From contig NZ_CP063849.1 in assembly GCF_015277775.1 (NCBI RefSeq), positions 5,223,501-5,287,500 on the forward strand: 64,000 nt of DNA. Direction: 5' to 3'. This stretch comes from Paludibaculum fermentans. Its GTDB lineage: Bacteria > Acidobacteriota > Terriglobia > Bryobacterales > Bryobacteraceae. The translations under genes were made by a program, and so were the position numbers. A model generated the notes under the pieces. The model saw nothing but the letters and a program-made list of their open reading frames with translations. It did no database searches and was not told where the DNA came from. Shown here one piece after another: positions 8,119 through 20,565 of this stretch. Numbering within the stretch: position 1 is the first letter of the stretch; each line of letters opens with the position of its first letter.

Positions 8119-8529
8119 ATGCACCCGGAATCTCAATCGGGGAACCAACCGAAAACCTCAATCGCTCCCATGCTCTCGGTCCGCCGCGGAGCCCAGGCCG
8201 TCGACTTCTACAAAGCCGCCTTCGGAGCCGTCGAGCTCTTCCGCATCGACGCCGAATCCGGAGCCGTAGTCGCTCAACTCGCGGTGGAAGGCGCCGAATT
8301 CTGGGTAGCTGACGAATCGCCGGAACACCTCAACTACAGTCCGGAGACCCTGGGCGGAGGCACGGTCCGCATGGTGCTGGTGGTGGAAAACCCGGATGCG
8401 GCCTTTGACCAGGCGGTAGCCGCCGGAGCCGCAATCATCGGGCCCGTAGCCAACCAGCACGGCTGGCGCCTGGGCCGCATAGTAGACCCCTACGGCCATC
8501 ACTGGGAAATCGGCAAACCCCTCCGGTAA
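8119..8529 (+). CDS. VOC/glyoxalase-like protein (PhnB/YdeO type)
   Basis: 136 residues from the ATG at 8119, which has GGAG eight bases upstream. The fold is of the VOC superfamily: IAPMLSVRRGAQAVDFYKAAFGAVELFRI (first beta-alpha module), LAVEGAEFWVADE, GGTVRMVLVVENPDAAFDQAVAAGA and the C-terminal GWRLGRIVDPYGHHWEIGKP. That last block is the typical end of the PhnB-like/glyoxalase subgroup and supplies a possible metal ligand (H-H-W-E). The family includes metal-dependent dioxygenases, isomerases and antibiotic-binding proteins, so the substrate cannot be assigned. It is a single gene between two repeat-rich spacers. Confidence 0.8.
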   Translation: MHPESQSGNQPKTSIAPMLSVRRGAQAVDFYKAAFGAVELFRIDAESGAVVAQLAVEGAEFWVADESPEHLNYSPETLGGGTVRMVLVVENPDAAFDQAVAAGAAIIGPVANQHGWRLGRIVDPYGHHWEIGKPLR

Positions 8530-8986
8530 GCCCAAGGAAAACCCGCAACAGCCCCAAACCGCCGCAGCACCAACCGAATCGGCAGGGAACGTCCATCCCC
8601 TGTCCGACAACGCCGACAGGTCAGAATCCCACCCCAGGGGACGTTCATCCCCTGTCCTGCAACGCAAACAGGCCATAATCCCAACGCAACCCGAAGGTGG
8701 ACAGGGCGGGAACGTCCCCCACCCCGCAAGGCCCCAGCCCCACACAACCCGGAGCCACCCCGTCGCCGCCCCGCAATTGAGCCGCGACCGTCAGTGAGTC
8801 CCCATGGCCCTGCGGTCCGCCAAAACGGAGGAAGTCGCACTTTGAGCCGCGAATGTAAATGAGCGGATAGCCACCGAGAAGCCCCACACCGGCAGTCTCG
8901 CGACCCTTTGCCAGGGCGTCTTCAAGGAGCAGGCCACGGACACCGCCCCCTCAACACCGCACGCACCAACCGCGACATCACCCCCG
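8530..8986. repeat. Intergenic repeat region: 52-bp tandem pair and two GAGCCGCG elements
   Basis: A pair of related 52-bp units starts at 8585 and 8637 (shared pattern GGGNACGTNCATCCCCTGTCC, then CAACGC, ACAGG, AATCCCA). A third, shorter GGGAACGTCCCCCACCCC occurs near 8708. Two GAGCCGCG elements follow: 8779-8805 (GAGCCGCGACCGTCAGTGAG) and 8844-8875 (GAGCCGCGAATGTAAATGAG then CGGATAGCCACC). No gene is supported. Confidence 0.65.
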
Positions 8987-9307
8987 TCACGGCGCCGGAG
9001 CCCTCGTCAGAAACTGGAAAAACACCAGCACCGCCGCCAGCACAAACAGGGCAACCACCACCAACCGCCCAACCCGCTCGCCCTGCTTCCGCCGCCAGCG
9101 CGCAAATCCGCCGTTCCGTCGCGGACTACTCTTTCCGCTCGAGGACGGTCCGCCTTGATAAAACCGGTGCCGGCACTCATGGCAACGGTACGGAGTCTGG
9201 AACATCACAACACCAAACCAGTCCCGCAGTTTTCGAATGTGCGCCAAACGCACCTGGGTCCCACCGCAGGATGGGCATTGGATCGGAGGGCCTGAGTCTT
9301 CAATCAA
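8987..9307 (-). CDS. Small zinc-ribbon protein with C-terminal membrane helix
   Basis: 106 residues. Two CxxC knuckles (CPSCGG near residue 11 and CHECRHRFY near 41) spaced about 30 residues apart form a probable zinc ribbon; between them lies VRLAHIRKLRDWFGVVMF. A basic Ser/Arg/Lys linker leads to one C-terminal membrane helix (VGRLVVVALFVLAAVLVFF). This layout, a cytoplasmic ribbon tethered to the membrane, is common among uncharacterised acidobacterial small proteins. The start is TTG at 9305-9307 with GGGA upstream; no ATG gives a sensible N-terminus. Function unknown. A longer plus-strand frame over the same bases was judged a shadow because it lacks any domain. Confidence 0.65.
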   Translation of the reverse strand: MIEDSGPPIQCPSCGGTQVRLAHIRKLRDWFGVVMFQTPYRCHECRHRFYQGGPSSSGKSSPRRNGGFARWRRKQGERVGRLVVVALFVLAAVLVFFQFLTRAPAP

Positions 9308-9399
9308 AGTCTGTCATCCCCAACCGGGTTGTATTTGAATCCATGCAGGGATCAAGCCGCGCTACGCCGCAAAGGCTCGAACTCCTGGGTACTGCCCTG

Positions 9400-10377
9400 T
9401 TACCGCTTCCAAATCAGGACGCCGGACGCCGTAGCCATGCCGAACGCGACCACCTTTTCGGTCGTGCCCACCCATCGCTTACGGCCTACGTCTTCCGGGA
9501 TATACAGCGTGTCTTCGGGCTCCAGCGCAAAATCCACGGCCTTGCGCTGCATGATCTTCGAGAGCTCTACCTGGATCTCGGCCTTGCCGCCCTCGTTGTC
9601 CGCCTTCCGGTACACATAGGCGAACTTCTGGGGAAACGGCGAAAGTCCTTCCGAAAGCGCCAGCGCCTTCAGCACCGTCATCTGGTTGTCCTCCTTGACA
9701 GGGAAGGCCCCCGGCTTCTTCACATTGCCGGTGACAAAGATCTTCCGTGCCTCCGGCACCCGGATCTCCTCGCCGCCATGCAGCACCAGGTTCATCTCCG
9801 GCTTCGCATTGTCGATCAGGTCTCGGACAAGAAATCTCTGCGTCAACTGCTTCTCTTCGCCCGGTTCGCCGGTCGACGACGATACCAGGATCTCGGGTCC
9901 GGCCAGTTCCGAAAGCCCCTCCGCCCGGGAAATCGCGTCGAGCAAAGTCACACGCCCCACGGACTGGAACGTAGTCGGCTTCTTGACCGCGCCCACCACC
10001 GAAACGGGACGGCTCGAATACTCGGCCACCGTCACCATCACCACCGGCTTCACCAACAATCCTTCCTTTACGAGGATTTCCGCAATCGCATTCTCCAAGG
10101 CCGAGGGCATCAGGCCCTGCGCCTGAATCCGGTCAGACACCATCGGGAGCCGGATGTAGCCTTCGGCCCCGACACGCACCGTGCGGGTCAGCTCCGGAGC
10201 GTCATACACGGAAATCGCCAGCAGGTCGTTAGGCCCGATCTTTTGTCCGGGTAGGTTGGCCAGGCCCGCATCGGTCATCGGACTCTGCGACGAACCGGGA
10301 CGCGGCTGCTGCGCGCTCACAACGGAGCCAGCCGAAAGAATCACAGCCAGACATGCAACGAGCGGGATCCGCTTCAT
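9400..10377 (-). CDS. Polysaccharide export protein with SLBB domains (Wza/OPX-like)
   Basis: About 325 residues from the ATG at 10375-10377, which directly precedes a signal peptide (MKRIPLVACLAVILSAGSVVSA). An earlier in-frame ATG at 10423-10425 would bury that peptide. A Poly_export domain follows (KIGPNDLLAISVYDAPELTR, EGYIRLPMV), then two SLBB-type segments (VSVVGAVKKPTTFQSVGRVT; IFVTGNVKKPGAFPVKEDNQ, each followed by LLDAISRAEGLSE or VLKALALSEGLSP). No lipobox cysteine is present, unlike E. coli Wza, so it is probably processed by signal peptidase I. It likely forms part of the periplasmic/outer-membrane export channel for the polymer started by the sugar transferase at the left end of the window. 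No strong ribosome-binding site. Confidence 0.88.
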   Translation of the reverse strand: MKRIPLVACLAVILSAGSVVSAQQPRPGSSQSPMTDAGLANLPGQKIGPNDLLAISVYDAPELTRTVRVGAEGYIRLPMVSDRIQAQGLMPSALENAIAEILVKEGLLVKPVVMVTVAEYSSRPVSVVGAVKKPTTFQSVGRVTLLDAISRAEGLSELAGPEILVSSSTGEPGEEKQLTQRFLVRDLIDNAKPEMNLVLHGGEEIRVPEARKIFVTGNVKKPGAFPVKEDNQMTVLKALALSEGLSPFPQKFAYVYRKADNEGGKAEIQVELSKIMQRKAVDFALEPEDTLYIPEDVGRKRWVGTTEKVVAFGMATASGVLIWKR

Positions 10378-10804
10378 ACCTATAGAGTGCGCGCGCGGCG
10401 CATTTATCGTCAAGAAAGTACGCATGACCTCAAAAAAAGAGAAGGCGAATCAATTCCGGAACGATCTCCGGCGGGTCTCCCCGCCTTTCGCGATTTATTT
10501 ACTCCGTAGAATCAAGTATTTAGGAGAATCAGAACCGATAGGCGGCAAATCGTGGTGTATCGTGTCGGCGAAGACTGGCCATCATCCGGCATCAACTCGG
10601 GTGCCGCGCCGGCGGCCGCGAATGGGATCGTGTGCCGTTTTTTGAGGGAACAAACCCATTGCGGCGGTGGAGCGAGTCAATCCTCTCTCTACGAGGGATC
10701 AAAGCCATTGGGGGAGGGGATGAGGGCAATTCTCTCTGTAGGAGGGATCAAAGCCATTGAGGGGAACAAGGGCAATTCTCTCTCTGTGAGGGATCAAAGC
10801 CACC
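10378..10804. repeat. Intergenic region between export gene and ligase gene, with a 46-49-bp tandem repeat
   Basis: Roughly 10640-10803 holds four direct repeats at 46-49-bp spacing. The landmark GGGATCAAAGCCATTG occurs at 10695 and 10744, a truncated form at 10790, and the variant GGGAACAAACCCATTG near 10646. Each is followed by a G-rich stretch and then CAATTCTCTCT. The repeat starts directly past the stop of the ligase gene, so it would be in that gene's 3' untranslated RNA and upstream of the export gene on the minus strand. The remainder, 10430-10640, would hold the export gene's promoter. No gene is supported. Confidence 0.65.
10470..10485. other. Short GC hairpin upstream of the SLBB export gene
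   Basis: GGCGGG and CCCGCC pair across a 4-base loop, with an AT-rich stretch (CGATTTATTT) to the right. It lies about 95 bases upstream of the export gene start. It could be a leader hairpin on the minus strand or a weak terminator; nothing decides between them. Confidence 0.25.
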
Positions 10805-11998
10805 TCAGGGCAGCGGGTCCTTTCCATCCCGGACGCCGGCCGCCGCCAGCACGGCGCAACACCACAAAAAAGTATGAAATGCGGGTAACTGATGGAAGGG
10901 ATAGTCCAGGGCCGCATGCACGCCCACCACCAGGAACCCGATCCCCCACACCGAGACCACGAGCCGCCGGGCGAGCACAACGAAAGCGGCCGCCACCGCC
11001 AGCAGGAACGGGAGCCCCCCTTCCGCCGCCCACTGCAGCCAGTCACAGTGCGCCTGGTTCACCACCACCCCGATATCGAAGGTGGCGAACTGCGGGTACA
11101 CCATCGGCCAGGTGCCCAGGCCGAAGCCGGTCCAGGGCCGCTGCTGGATCATCTCCAGGGTCGAACGCATGATCTGCCACCGGAAGTCCTGCACCGGGTC
11201 CAGCCCGGTCAGCCGCTGCCAGAAGAAGTCCCAGCCGGCCAGGAACCCCCAAACCACCACCAGGACACCCGCCTGCCCGGCTACCAGCAGCGCACCTCGC
11301 CCCGAGATCGCCTTCCGCAGCCACCCCGCCAGCAGCACCAGTGCAATCTCCGCCAGTAAGAAGGACGCGCCGGACCGCGACGCCCCCGCCACCACCCCCG
11401 CCGCCATCACCGCCCCCAAGGTCAGGTACAACGGCGCCCGCCGCCGGTCCACCAAGGCCCGCCACAGCGCCAGCGGGAACACCACCTCGACAAACTGTGC
11501 GTACTTGTTTCGATAGACAAACGGCCCCAGGACATCGGAGTCATACCCCGTGTCGAACACCCAGAAAGCCTTGCCCTGGCTGGTGAAGACCTGCATCACG
11601 GCCACCACGGCAATCAGGGTCGCGAAGCCCAGCAGTGCGGTCCTCAACCGCGATTGGAACTCGGGATCCGGCAGGGCCTGCACCAGGAGGAACACCGCAA
11701 AGAAGACCACCGTCCACTCGACCGTGGACTCCACCGTGAACCACGGCAGCACGGTCAGCCCGGCCGACAGTTGCACAGCCCCGAAGACCGGAGGCAACGC
11801 CAGCGGGATCAGCACCTTGTCCCACCGCAGCGGGCTCTTCAGCCAGGCGTTCATCCAGAACCAGGCCAGCGACAGCAGCAGCACCCCGCCCTGGAACAGC
11901 GCCACCGCCCAGCGCTCGCGCACCCAAAGCGTCAGGATTCCAAACGCCAACAGCGCGGCCAACAGCCAGCCGGTCATCCGGGTCGTCTTCGTGATCAC
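10805..11998 (-). CDS. O-antigen ligase / Wzy-like polymerase family membrane protein
   Basis: 397 residues, mostly hydrophobic with about ten membrane helices (first MTGWLLAALLAFGILTLWV). The large loop carries the signature of the Wzy_C/O-antigen ligase family: TLEMIQQRPWTGFGLGTWP, then a run with NQAHCDWLQWAAEGGLPFLL and HAALDYPFHQLPA. Such proteins polymerise or ligate lipid-linked oligosaccharides in the periplasm. The start is GTG at 11996-11998, whose GTGA overlaps the TGA of the upstream TPR gene; this translational coupling decides the start against the long upstream extension of the frame. It probably acts with the sugar transferase, WecG-like transferase and SLBB exporter in the window. 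Confidence 0.85.
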   Translation of the reverse strand: MITKTTRMTGWLLAALLAFGILTLWVRERWAVALFQGGVLLLSLAWFWMNAWLKSPLRWDKVLIPLALPPVFGAVQLSAGLTVLPWFTVESTVEWTVVFFAVFLLVQALPDPEFQSRLRTALLGFATLIAVVAVMQVFTSQGKAFWVFDTGYDSDVLGPFVYRNKYAQFVEVVFPLALWRALVDRRRAPLYLTLGAVMAAGVVAGASRSGASFLLAEIALVLLAGWLRKAISGRGALLVAGQAGVLVVVWGFLAGWDFFWQRLTGLDPVQDFRWQIMRSTLEMIQQRPWTGFGLGTWPMVYPQFATFDIGVVVNQAHCDWLQWAAEGGLPFLLAVAAAFVVLARRLVVSVWGIGFLVVGVHAALDYPFHQLPAFHTFLWCCAVLAAAGVRDGKDPLP

Positions 11999-13227
11999 CA
12001 GGCGCCCCCGGCTCGCAGCCGCAAACCGCGCAGCCGCAACTCGCCTTCCACCCGCGGTTGCCCGTTCACCCGCACAATCTCCAGCGACAGCCGGCACAGC
12101 CCCGGCGGCACAGCGAAGACGGCTGTCGCCGCCCGCCACTCCTCGCTCAGCGGCAGCTCCTGCACGGCATCGGCCAGCCGCCACTGGACCCCGGCCTTCG
12201 GCTGCGAGAAGCCGCGTGTCTCATACTCAAACGTCAGGGTCCACTCATCAGCGCCCCGCAGGTAGAGATCCTGCGCCAGCAGCTCCGCCGTCTCCGGCTG
12301 GGTCCCCGAGAAGGTGAACTTGATCCCGTGCTCCGGCACACCACGCAGCGTCTCCACGCCCGTCACCGCCGGAATCTGCCAGTCGAACCCCGCCGGACGC
12401 ACTGGCAACTGCAGTTCCGGGTTGACCAGCGGTTCCGCCGCGTTCGGCAGCAATTGCGCGGCCTCCAGCGACTTCCACAAGCGCCAGGCCGGTTCCGGCC
12501 GGCCGGAACCAATCAGCGCCGTCACCGCCGCCGCCACCGTCTCCACCTGCTCTATCGGCCGCGTCCCGGAGGCCTGCGCCGACCGCAGGTAAGCCGCCGC
12601 CGCCAGTTCCAGGGAATCCGGCTCCATCTGGCGCACCAGAAAGTACACAAACGCGCCCAAGGCTTTAGGGGTACCGGGAATGATCGACTTCAGCAGCTCC
12701 TCATCTGTAGCGCCGGCATGACGGCAAAGCAGGAACAGCGCGCCCGGATCCGCATACGACCGCAGCATCGCTGCCTGCGCCCACCGGAATGTCTCGCCCT
12801 GCCGGTTGTGCCGCGCATAGAAGTTGGCGAGCGACCACCGCGGCAGCCAAAGGTGATTAAATTGTTCGGCTTGCAGCAGCAGCCGCTCCGCCTCCTGGAC
12901 CGATCCGCTCAGCTCCGCCGAAATCGCCGCCTGCGTGAGCGAAAGGTCCCGCCGCGGGTTGACGGCGATAGCCTGGCGCCAGGCGTCGAGCGACGGCTGC
13001 CCGTCTTCTTCCAGCTTCTGTGCCAACCGGATCCGGTACAGGTCGTTGCCCGGATCAGCCGCCGCGGCGGCGTGCATTTCTGCCGGAGTTCGCGCCTTAT
13101 TCATGAGATATTCGGCCCACCCTCGCCACCAAATTGGCAGCAGGCAGAGGCTGATGCAAACTGTCGCTAAGACAGCAGCCAGTATGTGCCGAAGAGCAGA
13201 AACGGGACTTGAAGTTGAGTCGACCAT
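11995..13227 (-). CDS. Membrane-anchored TPR-like protein with C-terminal beta domain, coupled to the ligase gene
   Basis: 410 residues. One N-terminal membrane helix (ILAAVLATVCISLCLLPIWW, about 14-33) leads to a helical repeat region (about 45-260) with TPR-like spacing: ARTPAEMHAAAAADPGN, LDAWRQAIAVNPRRDL, VQEAERLLLQAEQF. The last 130 residues look like a beta sandwich (HGIKFTFSG, EWTLTFEYETRGF, QWRLADAVQELPLSEEWR, LRLRGLRLRAG), similar in style to carbohydrate-binding jelly rolls but not assignable. ATG start. It overlaps the downstream ligase by 4 bases, so the two products probably work together in polymer assembly outside the inner membrane. The precise function is unknown. Confidence 0.7.
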   Translation of the reverse strand: MVDSTSSPVSALRHILAAVLATVCISLCLLPIWWRGWAEYLMNKARTPAEMHAAAAADPGNDLYRIRLAQKLEEDGQPSLDAWRQAIAVNPRRDLSLTQAAISAELSGSVQEAERLLLQAEQFNHLWLPRWSLANFYARHNRQGETFRWAQAAMLRSYADPGALFLLCRHAGATDEELLKSIIPGTPKALGAFVYFLVRQMEPDSLELAAAAYLRSAQASGTRPIEQVETVAAAVTALIGSGRPEPAWRLWKSLEAAQLLPNAAEPLVNPELQLPVRPAGFDWQIPAVTGVETLRGVPEHGIKFTFSGTQPETAELLAQDLYLRGADEWTLTFEYETRGFSQPKAGVQWRLADAVQELPLSEEWRAATAVFAVPPGLCRLSLEIVRVNGQPRVEGELRLRGLRLRAGGAW

Positions 13228-13410
13228 GGCAACCGGCGGAAGACGCAGTGCGCTGAGCTCATCGCGATTCTATCACTTCAAGTGCACCTAACTAGTTGAG
13301 ACGGAAGATATTTATGCGGCAGTTTCTCCTTGCAAGCCCCGCGTGTTTTCAGTAGTCTGGTGTGGGGGATTCGGTCGCGGTTGAATCTAGCAACGAAGGG
13401 CTGGAGTGAA

Positions 13411-14313
13411 GTGACGAGATACAACAAGAAGTTCATCCTATTCGCCGTGCTTTCAATGACTTTCCTGCTTACGGCGCAGGCTGGCAGCAATGTCATCGGC
13501 ATGGCTGTGTCGAATGGACAGATGCAGGTCGACCGCTCCGCGGTGACCGGCAATGCCAATTTGGTGGAGGGATCGAGCCTGAAAACGAATGCGGACCCCA
13601 GCCGCATTCAGTTGAGCAATGGCAGCCGCGCCACGTTAGCCGCGAACAGCGAAGCTCAGGTCTTCGCCGACCATCTGGTACTGCAGAGGGGCTCAAGCCT
13701 CGTTGCTTCCCCGTCATACCGCCTGCAAACCAATGGCTTGATCGTCACCGGAGCCCAGGCGCAAGTGGCATTGAAGGGCGGAGTGGTGAATGTGACCGCC
13801 GTGAACGGAACCGTGAGTGTTCGTTCGATGGAGGGCGTGATGCTCGCCAGCGTCAAACCCGGCACCGCGCTGGAACTCACCCCCGGCAGCGGCAGCAACT
13901 CTACGTCAACCATGACCGGCACGTTGCGCCAGGAGAGCGGAAAGTTCCTCCTGAAGGATCAGGTCACCAACCTCGACGTCGAACTGCGAGGCAGTAATCT
14001 AAAGAACGAAATCGGCCACGCGATCGAAGTCACAGGAAAAGCAACGTCCACGCCGAATCGCGACAGCCAGATCCTGGAAGTCGCCAGCCTGAACCGGCTG
14101 GAAGAACCCGGCCAGAGCGGGGGCGCCCGGCCCACCTCCGGCAGCGACGGCAAACCCGAGAAGAAGCCCGCCGGCGGCACAGGCGGCAGCGGGAGCGGGA
14201 GCGGAAGCGGCTCCGGAACCGGCATGAGCCATGGAGCCAAGGTCGCCCTGATCGTGGCGGTCGTGGGCGGCGGAGCCGGCGCAGGCATCGCCTTCGCGAC
14301 CATGTCGCGCTAA
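13411..14313 (+). CDS. FecR-like secreted/anchored protein with Gly-Ser linker and C-terminal membrane helix
   Basis: 300 residues from the GTG at 13411 (GGAG just upstream), which places a signal-type helix at the N-terminus (FILFAVLSMTFLLTAQAGS). The body resembles the FecR/beta-helix fold seen in acidobacterial surface proteins: VDRSAVTGNANLVEGSSLKT, IQLSNGSRATLAANSEAQVF, LQRGSSLV, VNVTAVNGTVSVRSMEG, MLASVKPGTALELTPG. A charged Pro/Lys/Gly-rich linker, then a Gly-Ser run near residue 265, leads to a C-terminal hydrophobic helix (VALIVAVVGGGAGAGIAFA) and a short basic end. This suggests a protein held in a membrane by its tail. It is divergent from the TPR/ligase genes and followed by a strong terminator. 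Confidence 0.65.
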   Translation: MTRYNKKFILFAVLSMTFLLTAQAGSNVIGMAVSNGQMQVDRSAVTGNANLVEGSSLKTNADPSRIQLSNGSRATLAANSEAQVFADHLVLQRGSSLVASPSYRLQTNGLIVTGAQAQVALKGGVVNVTAVNGTVSVRSMEGVMLASVKPGTALELTPGSGSNSTSTMTGTLRQESGKFLLKDQVTNLDVELRGSNLKNEIGHAIEVTGKATSTPNRDSQILEVASLNRLEEPGQSGGARPTSGSDGKPEKKPAGGTGGSGSGSGSGSGTGMSHGAKVALIVAVVGGGAGAGIAFATMSR

Positions 14314-14334
14314 TAACCCCAATACCTTCAACAG

Positions 14335-14367
14335 AAAAGCCCCTGGCCTCGCGGCTCAGGGGCTTTT
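14335..14367. terminator. Bidirectional intrinsic terminator between the FecR-like gene and gltD
   Basis: A perfect 11-bp stem (AAAAGCCCCTG at 14335-14345 with CAGGGGCTTTT at 14357-14367) and an 11-base GC-rich loop. A-rich on one side and T-rich on the other, it can end transcription from both converging genes. Confidence 0.85.
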
Positions 14368-14371
14368 CCTT

Positions 14372-14421
14372 TAGTGGCGATCTTCCTCTACTCTTGTAGT
14401 GGCGATCTTGCTCTACTCTTG
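14372..14421. repeat. 25-bp direct duplication at the end of gltD
   Basis: TAGTGGCGATCTT, one variable base, then CTCTACTCTTG occurs twice back to back (14372-14396 and 14397-14421) with one mismatch. The right copy contains the last codons and stop of gltD, so the left copy is a duplicated gene end lying outside the reading frame. Confidence 0.7.
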
Positions 14422-15819
14422 CAGGTACTGACTGATGCCTTCGGCCGCTTTGCGGCCCTCGGCCATGGCCCAAACCACCAGCGACTGGCCGCGGCGCATA
14501 TCGCCGGCGGTGAAGACGCCCGGCACGGAGGTCATGTAGTTTTCGTCGGCCTTCACGTTGCCCCGGTTGTCCAGTTCGACGCCCAGTTGCTCGATCAGGC
14601 CATTCTTGACCGGTCCGACAAACCCCATGGCCAGCAGGACGAGTTCGGCCGCGAACTCCTCTTCGGAGCCGGGGATCGGTTCGAACTTCGGGGCCGGCCC
14701 GACCTTCACGGCTTTGAGCGCCCGCACGTTGCCGTTCTCGTCGCCCAGGAACTCGGTGGTCAGGATGGCCCAGTGGCGCTGTCCACCCTCTTCGTGGGAC
14801 GACTCTTCGCGCAGCATGAGCGGCCACAACGGCCAGGGTGTCGAACCGGAGCGTTCGGCGGGCGGCATGGGCATGATCTCGAACTGGCGGATGGACTTGG
14901 CCTTGTGACGGTGGGAGGTGCCCAGGCAGTCGGCGCCGGTGTCGCCGCCGCCGATGATGATGACATTCTTGCCTTCGGCCGAGATCCACTGCTCGTCCGG
15001 CACGCTGTCACCGGCGTTCCGCTTGTTGTTGAGGGGCAGGTACTCCATGGCGAAGTGGACGCCCTTCAACTGGCGGCCGGGCACTTTCAGGTCGCGTGGG
15101 GCTTCCGCGCCGCCGGCGAGCAGGACGGCATGGAACTCCTTGCGGAGATCCTTGACGCTGATGTCCACTCCAATGTGGGCGTTGGTCTTGAACGTCACAC
15201 CCTCCGCCTTCATCTGCTCCATCCGGCGGTCGATGTGGTGCTTCTCCATCTTGAAATCGGGGATTCCATAACGGAGCAGGCCGCCGATGCGGTCGGCCTT
15301 TTCAAAGACGGTGACCAGGTGGCCGGCACGCGCCAGTTGCTGCGCGGCGGCTAGTCCGGCGGGACCGGAACCGACGACGGCGACGCGTTTGCCTGTGCGC
15401 TCGGTCGGGGTTTCGGGCTTGATCCAACCTTCGTTCCAAGCGTGATCGATGATCGCCCGCTCGATGGTCTTGATGGCCACCGGCGGCTCATTGATGCCAA
15501 GCACGCAGGCGGATTCACAAGGCGCAGGGCAGATGCGGGAGGTGAATTCGGGGAAGTTGTTCGTGGAATGCAGCGCACGAATGGCTTCCTTCCAGCGGCC
15601 CCGGTAGGCGAGATCGTTCCAATCGGGGATCAGGTTGGTGAGCGGGCAGCCGGTGTGGCAAAACGGCACGCCGCAGTCCATGCAGCGGGCGCCCTGGAGC
15701 TTCGTCTTATCTTCCGGCAGAGGCTGATAGACCTCGAACCAGTCGTTCAGGCGCTCAGCGACGGGCCGGCGGCCGATCGTCTCGCGCTGGAATTCCAAAA
15801 ATCCGGTCACTTTACCCAT
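14413..15819 (-). CDS. gltD: Glutamate synthase [NADPH] small subunit
   Basis: 468 residues, the normal length. It supplies electrons from NADPH through FAD and 4Fe-4S centres to the large subunit for glutamate formation from glutamine and 2-oxoglutarate. The N-terminal cluster ligands are present: [23 protein letters not shown] and [14 protein letters not shown]. The FAD site is [19 protein letters not shown], the NADPH site [20 protein letters not shown], and the C-terminal FAD segment [17 protein letters not shown]. The start is ATG at 15817-15819 with GGAGG 7 bases upstream; the frame is open much further into gltB and that extension is not real. It lies 41 bases after gltB on the same strand, forming a gltB-gltD operon. 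Confidence 0.96.
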   Translation of the reverse strand: MGKVTGFLEFQRETIGRRPVAERLNDWFEVYQPLPEDKTKLQGARCMDCGVPFCHTGCPLTNLIPDWNDLAYRGRWKEAIRALHSTNNFPEFTSRICPAPCESACVLGINEPPVAIKTIERAIIDHAWNEGWIKPETPTERTGKRVAVVGSGPAGLAAAQQLARAGHLVTVFEKADRIGGLLRYGIPDFKMEKHHIDRRMEQMKAEGVTFKTNAHIGVDISVKDLRKEFHAVLLAGGAEAPRDLKVPGRQLKGVHFAMEYLPLNNKRNAGDSVPDEQWISAEGKNVIIIGGGDTGADCLGTSHRHKAKSIRQFEIMPMPPAERSGSTPWPLWPLMLREESSHEEGGQRHWAILTTEFLGDENGNVRALKAVKVGPAPKFEPIPGSEEEFAAELVLLAMGFVGPVKNGLIEQLGVELDNRGNVKADENYMTSVPGVFTAGDMRRGQSLVVWAMAEGRKAAEGISQYLQE

Positions 15820-15860
15820 GGGACGCCTCCAGGCAGTAGTTTCGATCGGGGAACACTGTC

Positions 15861-20456
<4,596 letters not shown>

Positions 20457-20515
20457 GGTGGCGTGATCCTGCTTCTTCGGGGAAGTTTTCTCAGTATAAG
20501 CCTTACCGCTGTATC

Positions 20516-20536
20516 AGTCAAAATTAAAATATGACT
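20516..20536. promoter_or_regulatory. Candidate LysR operator between gltB and the regulator gene
   Basis: AGTCA and TGACT are perfect inverted arms separated by 11 AT-rich bases (AAATTAAAATA). It lies in the 109-bp divergent gap, about 60 bases upstream of gltB and 30 upstream of the LysR start, a normal position for an autoregulated LysR site. The assignment is inference from symmetry and position. Confidence 0.5.
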
Positions 20537-20565
20537 ATTGCGTTATCAGGACTACTTATGGTAGG

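Noticed and set aside
8908-10254. Plus-strand open frame of about 450 codons
   Set aside because: It covers the antisense of the zinc-ribbon and SLBB genes, which have clear domains; the plus frame has none.
10640-10803. Small CRISPR array in the 46-49-bp repeats
   Set aside because: Repeats are imperfect, the intervening bases are also repeated, and no cas gene is near.
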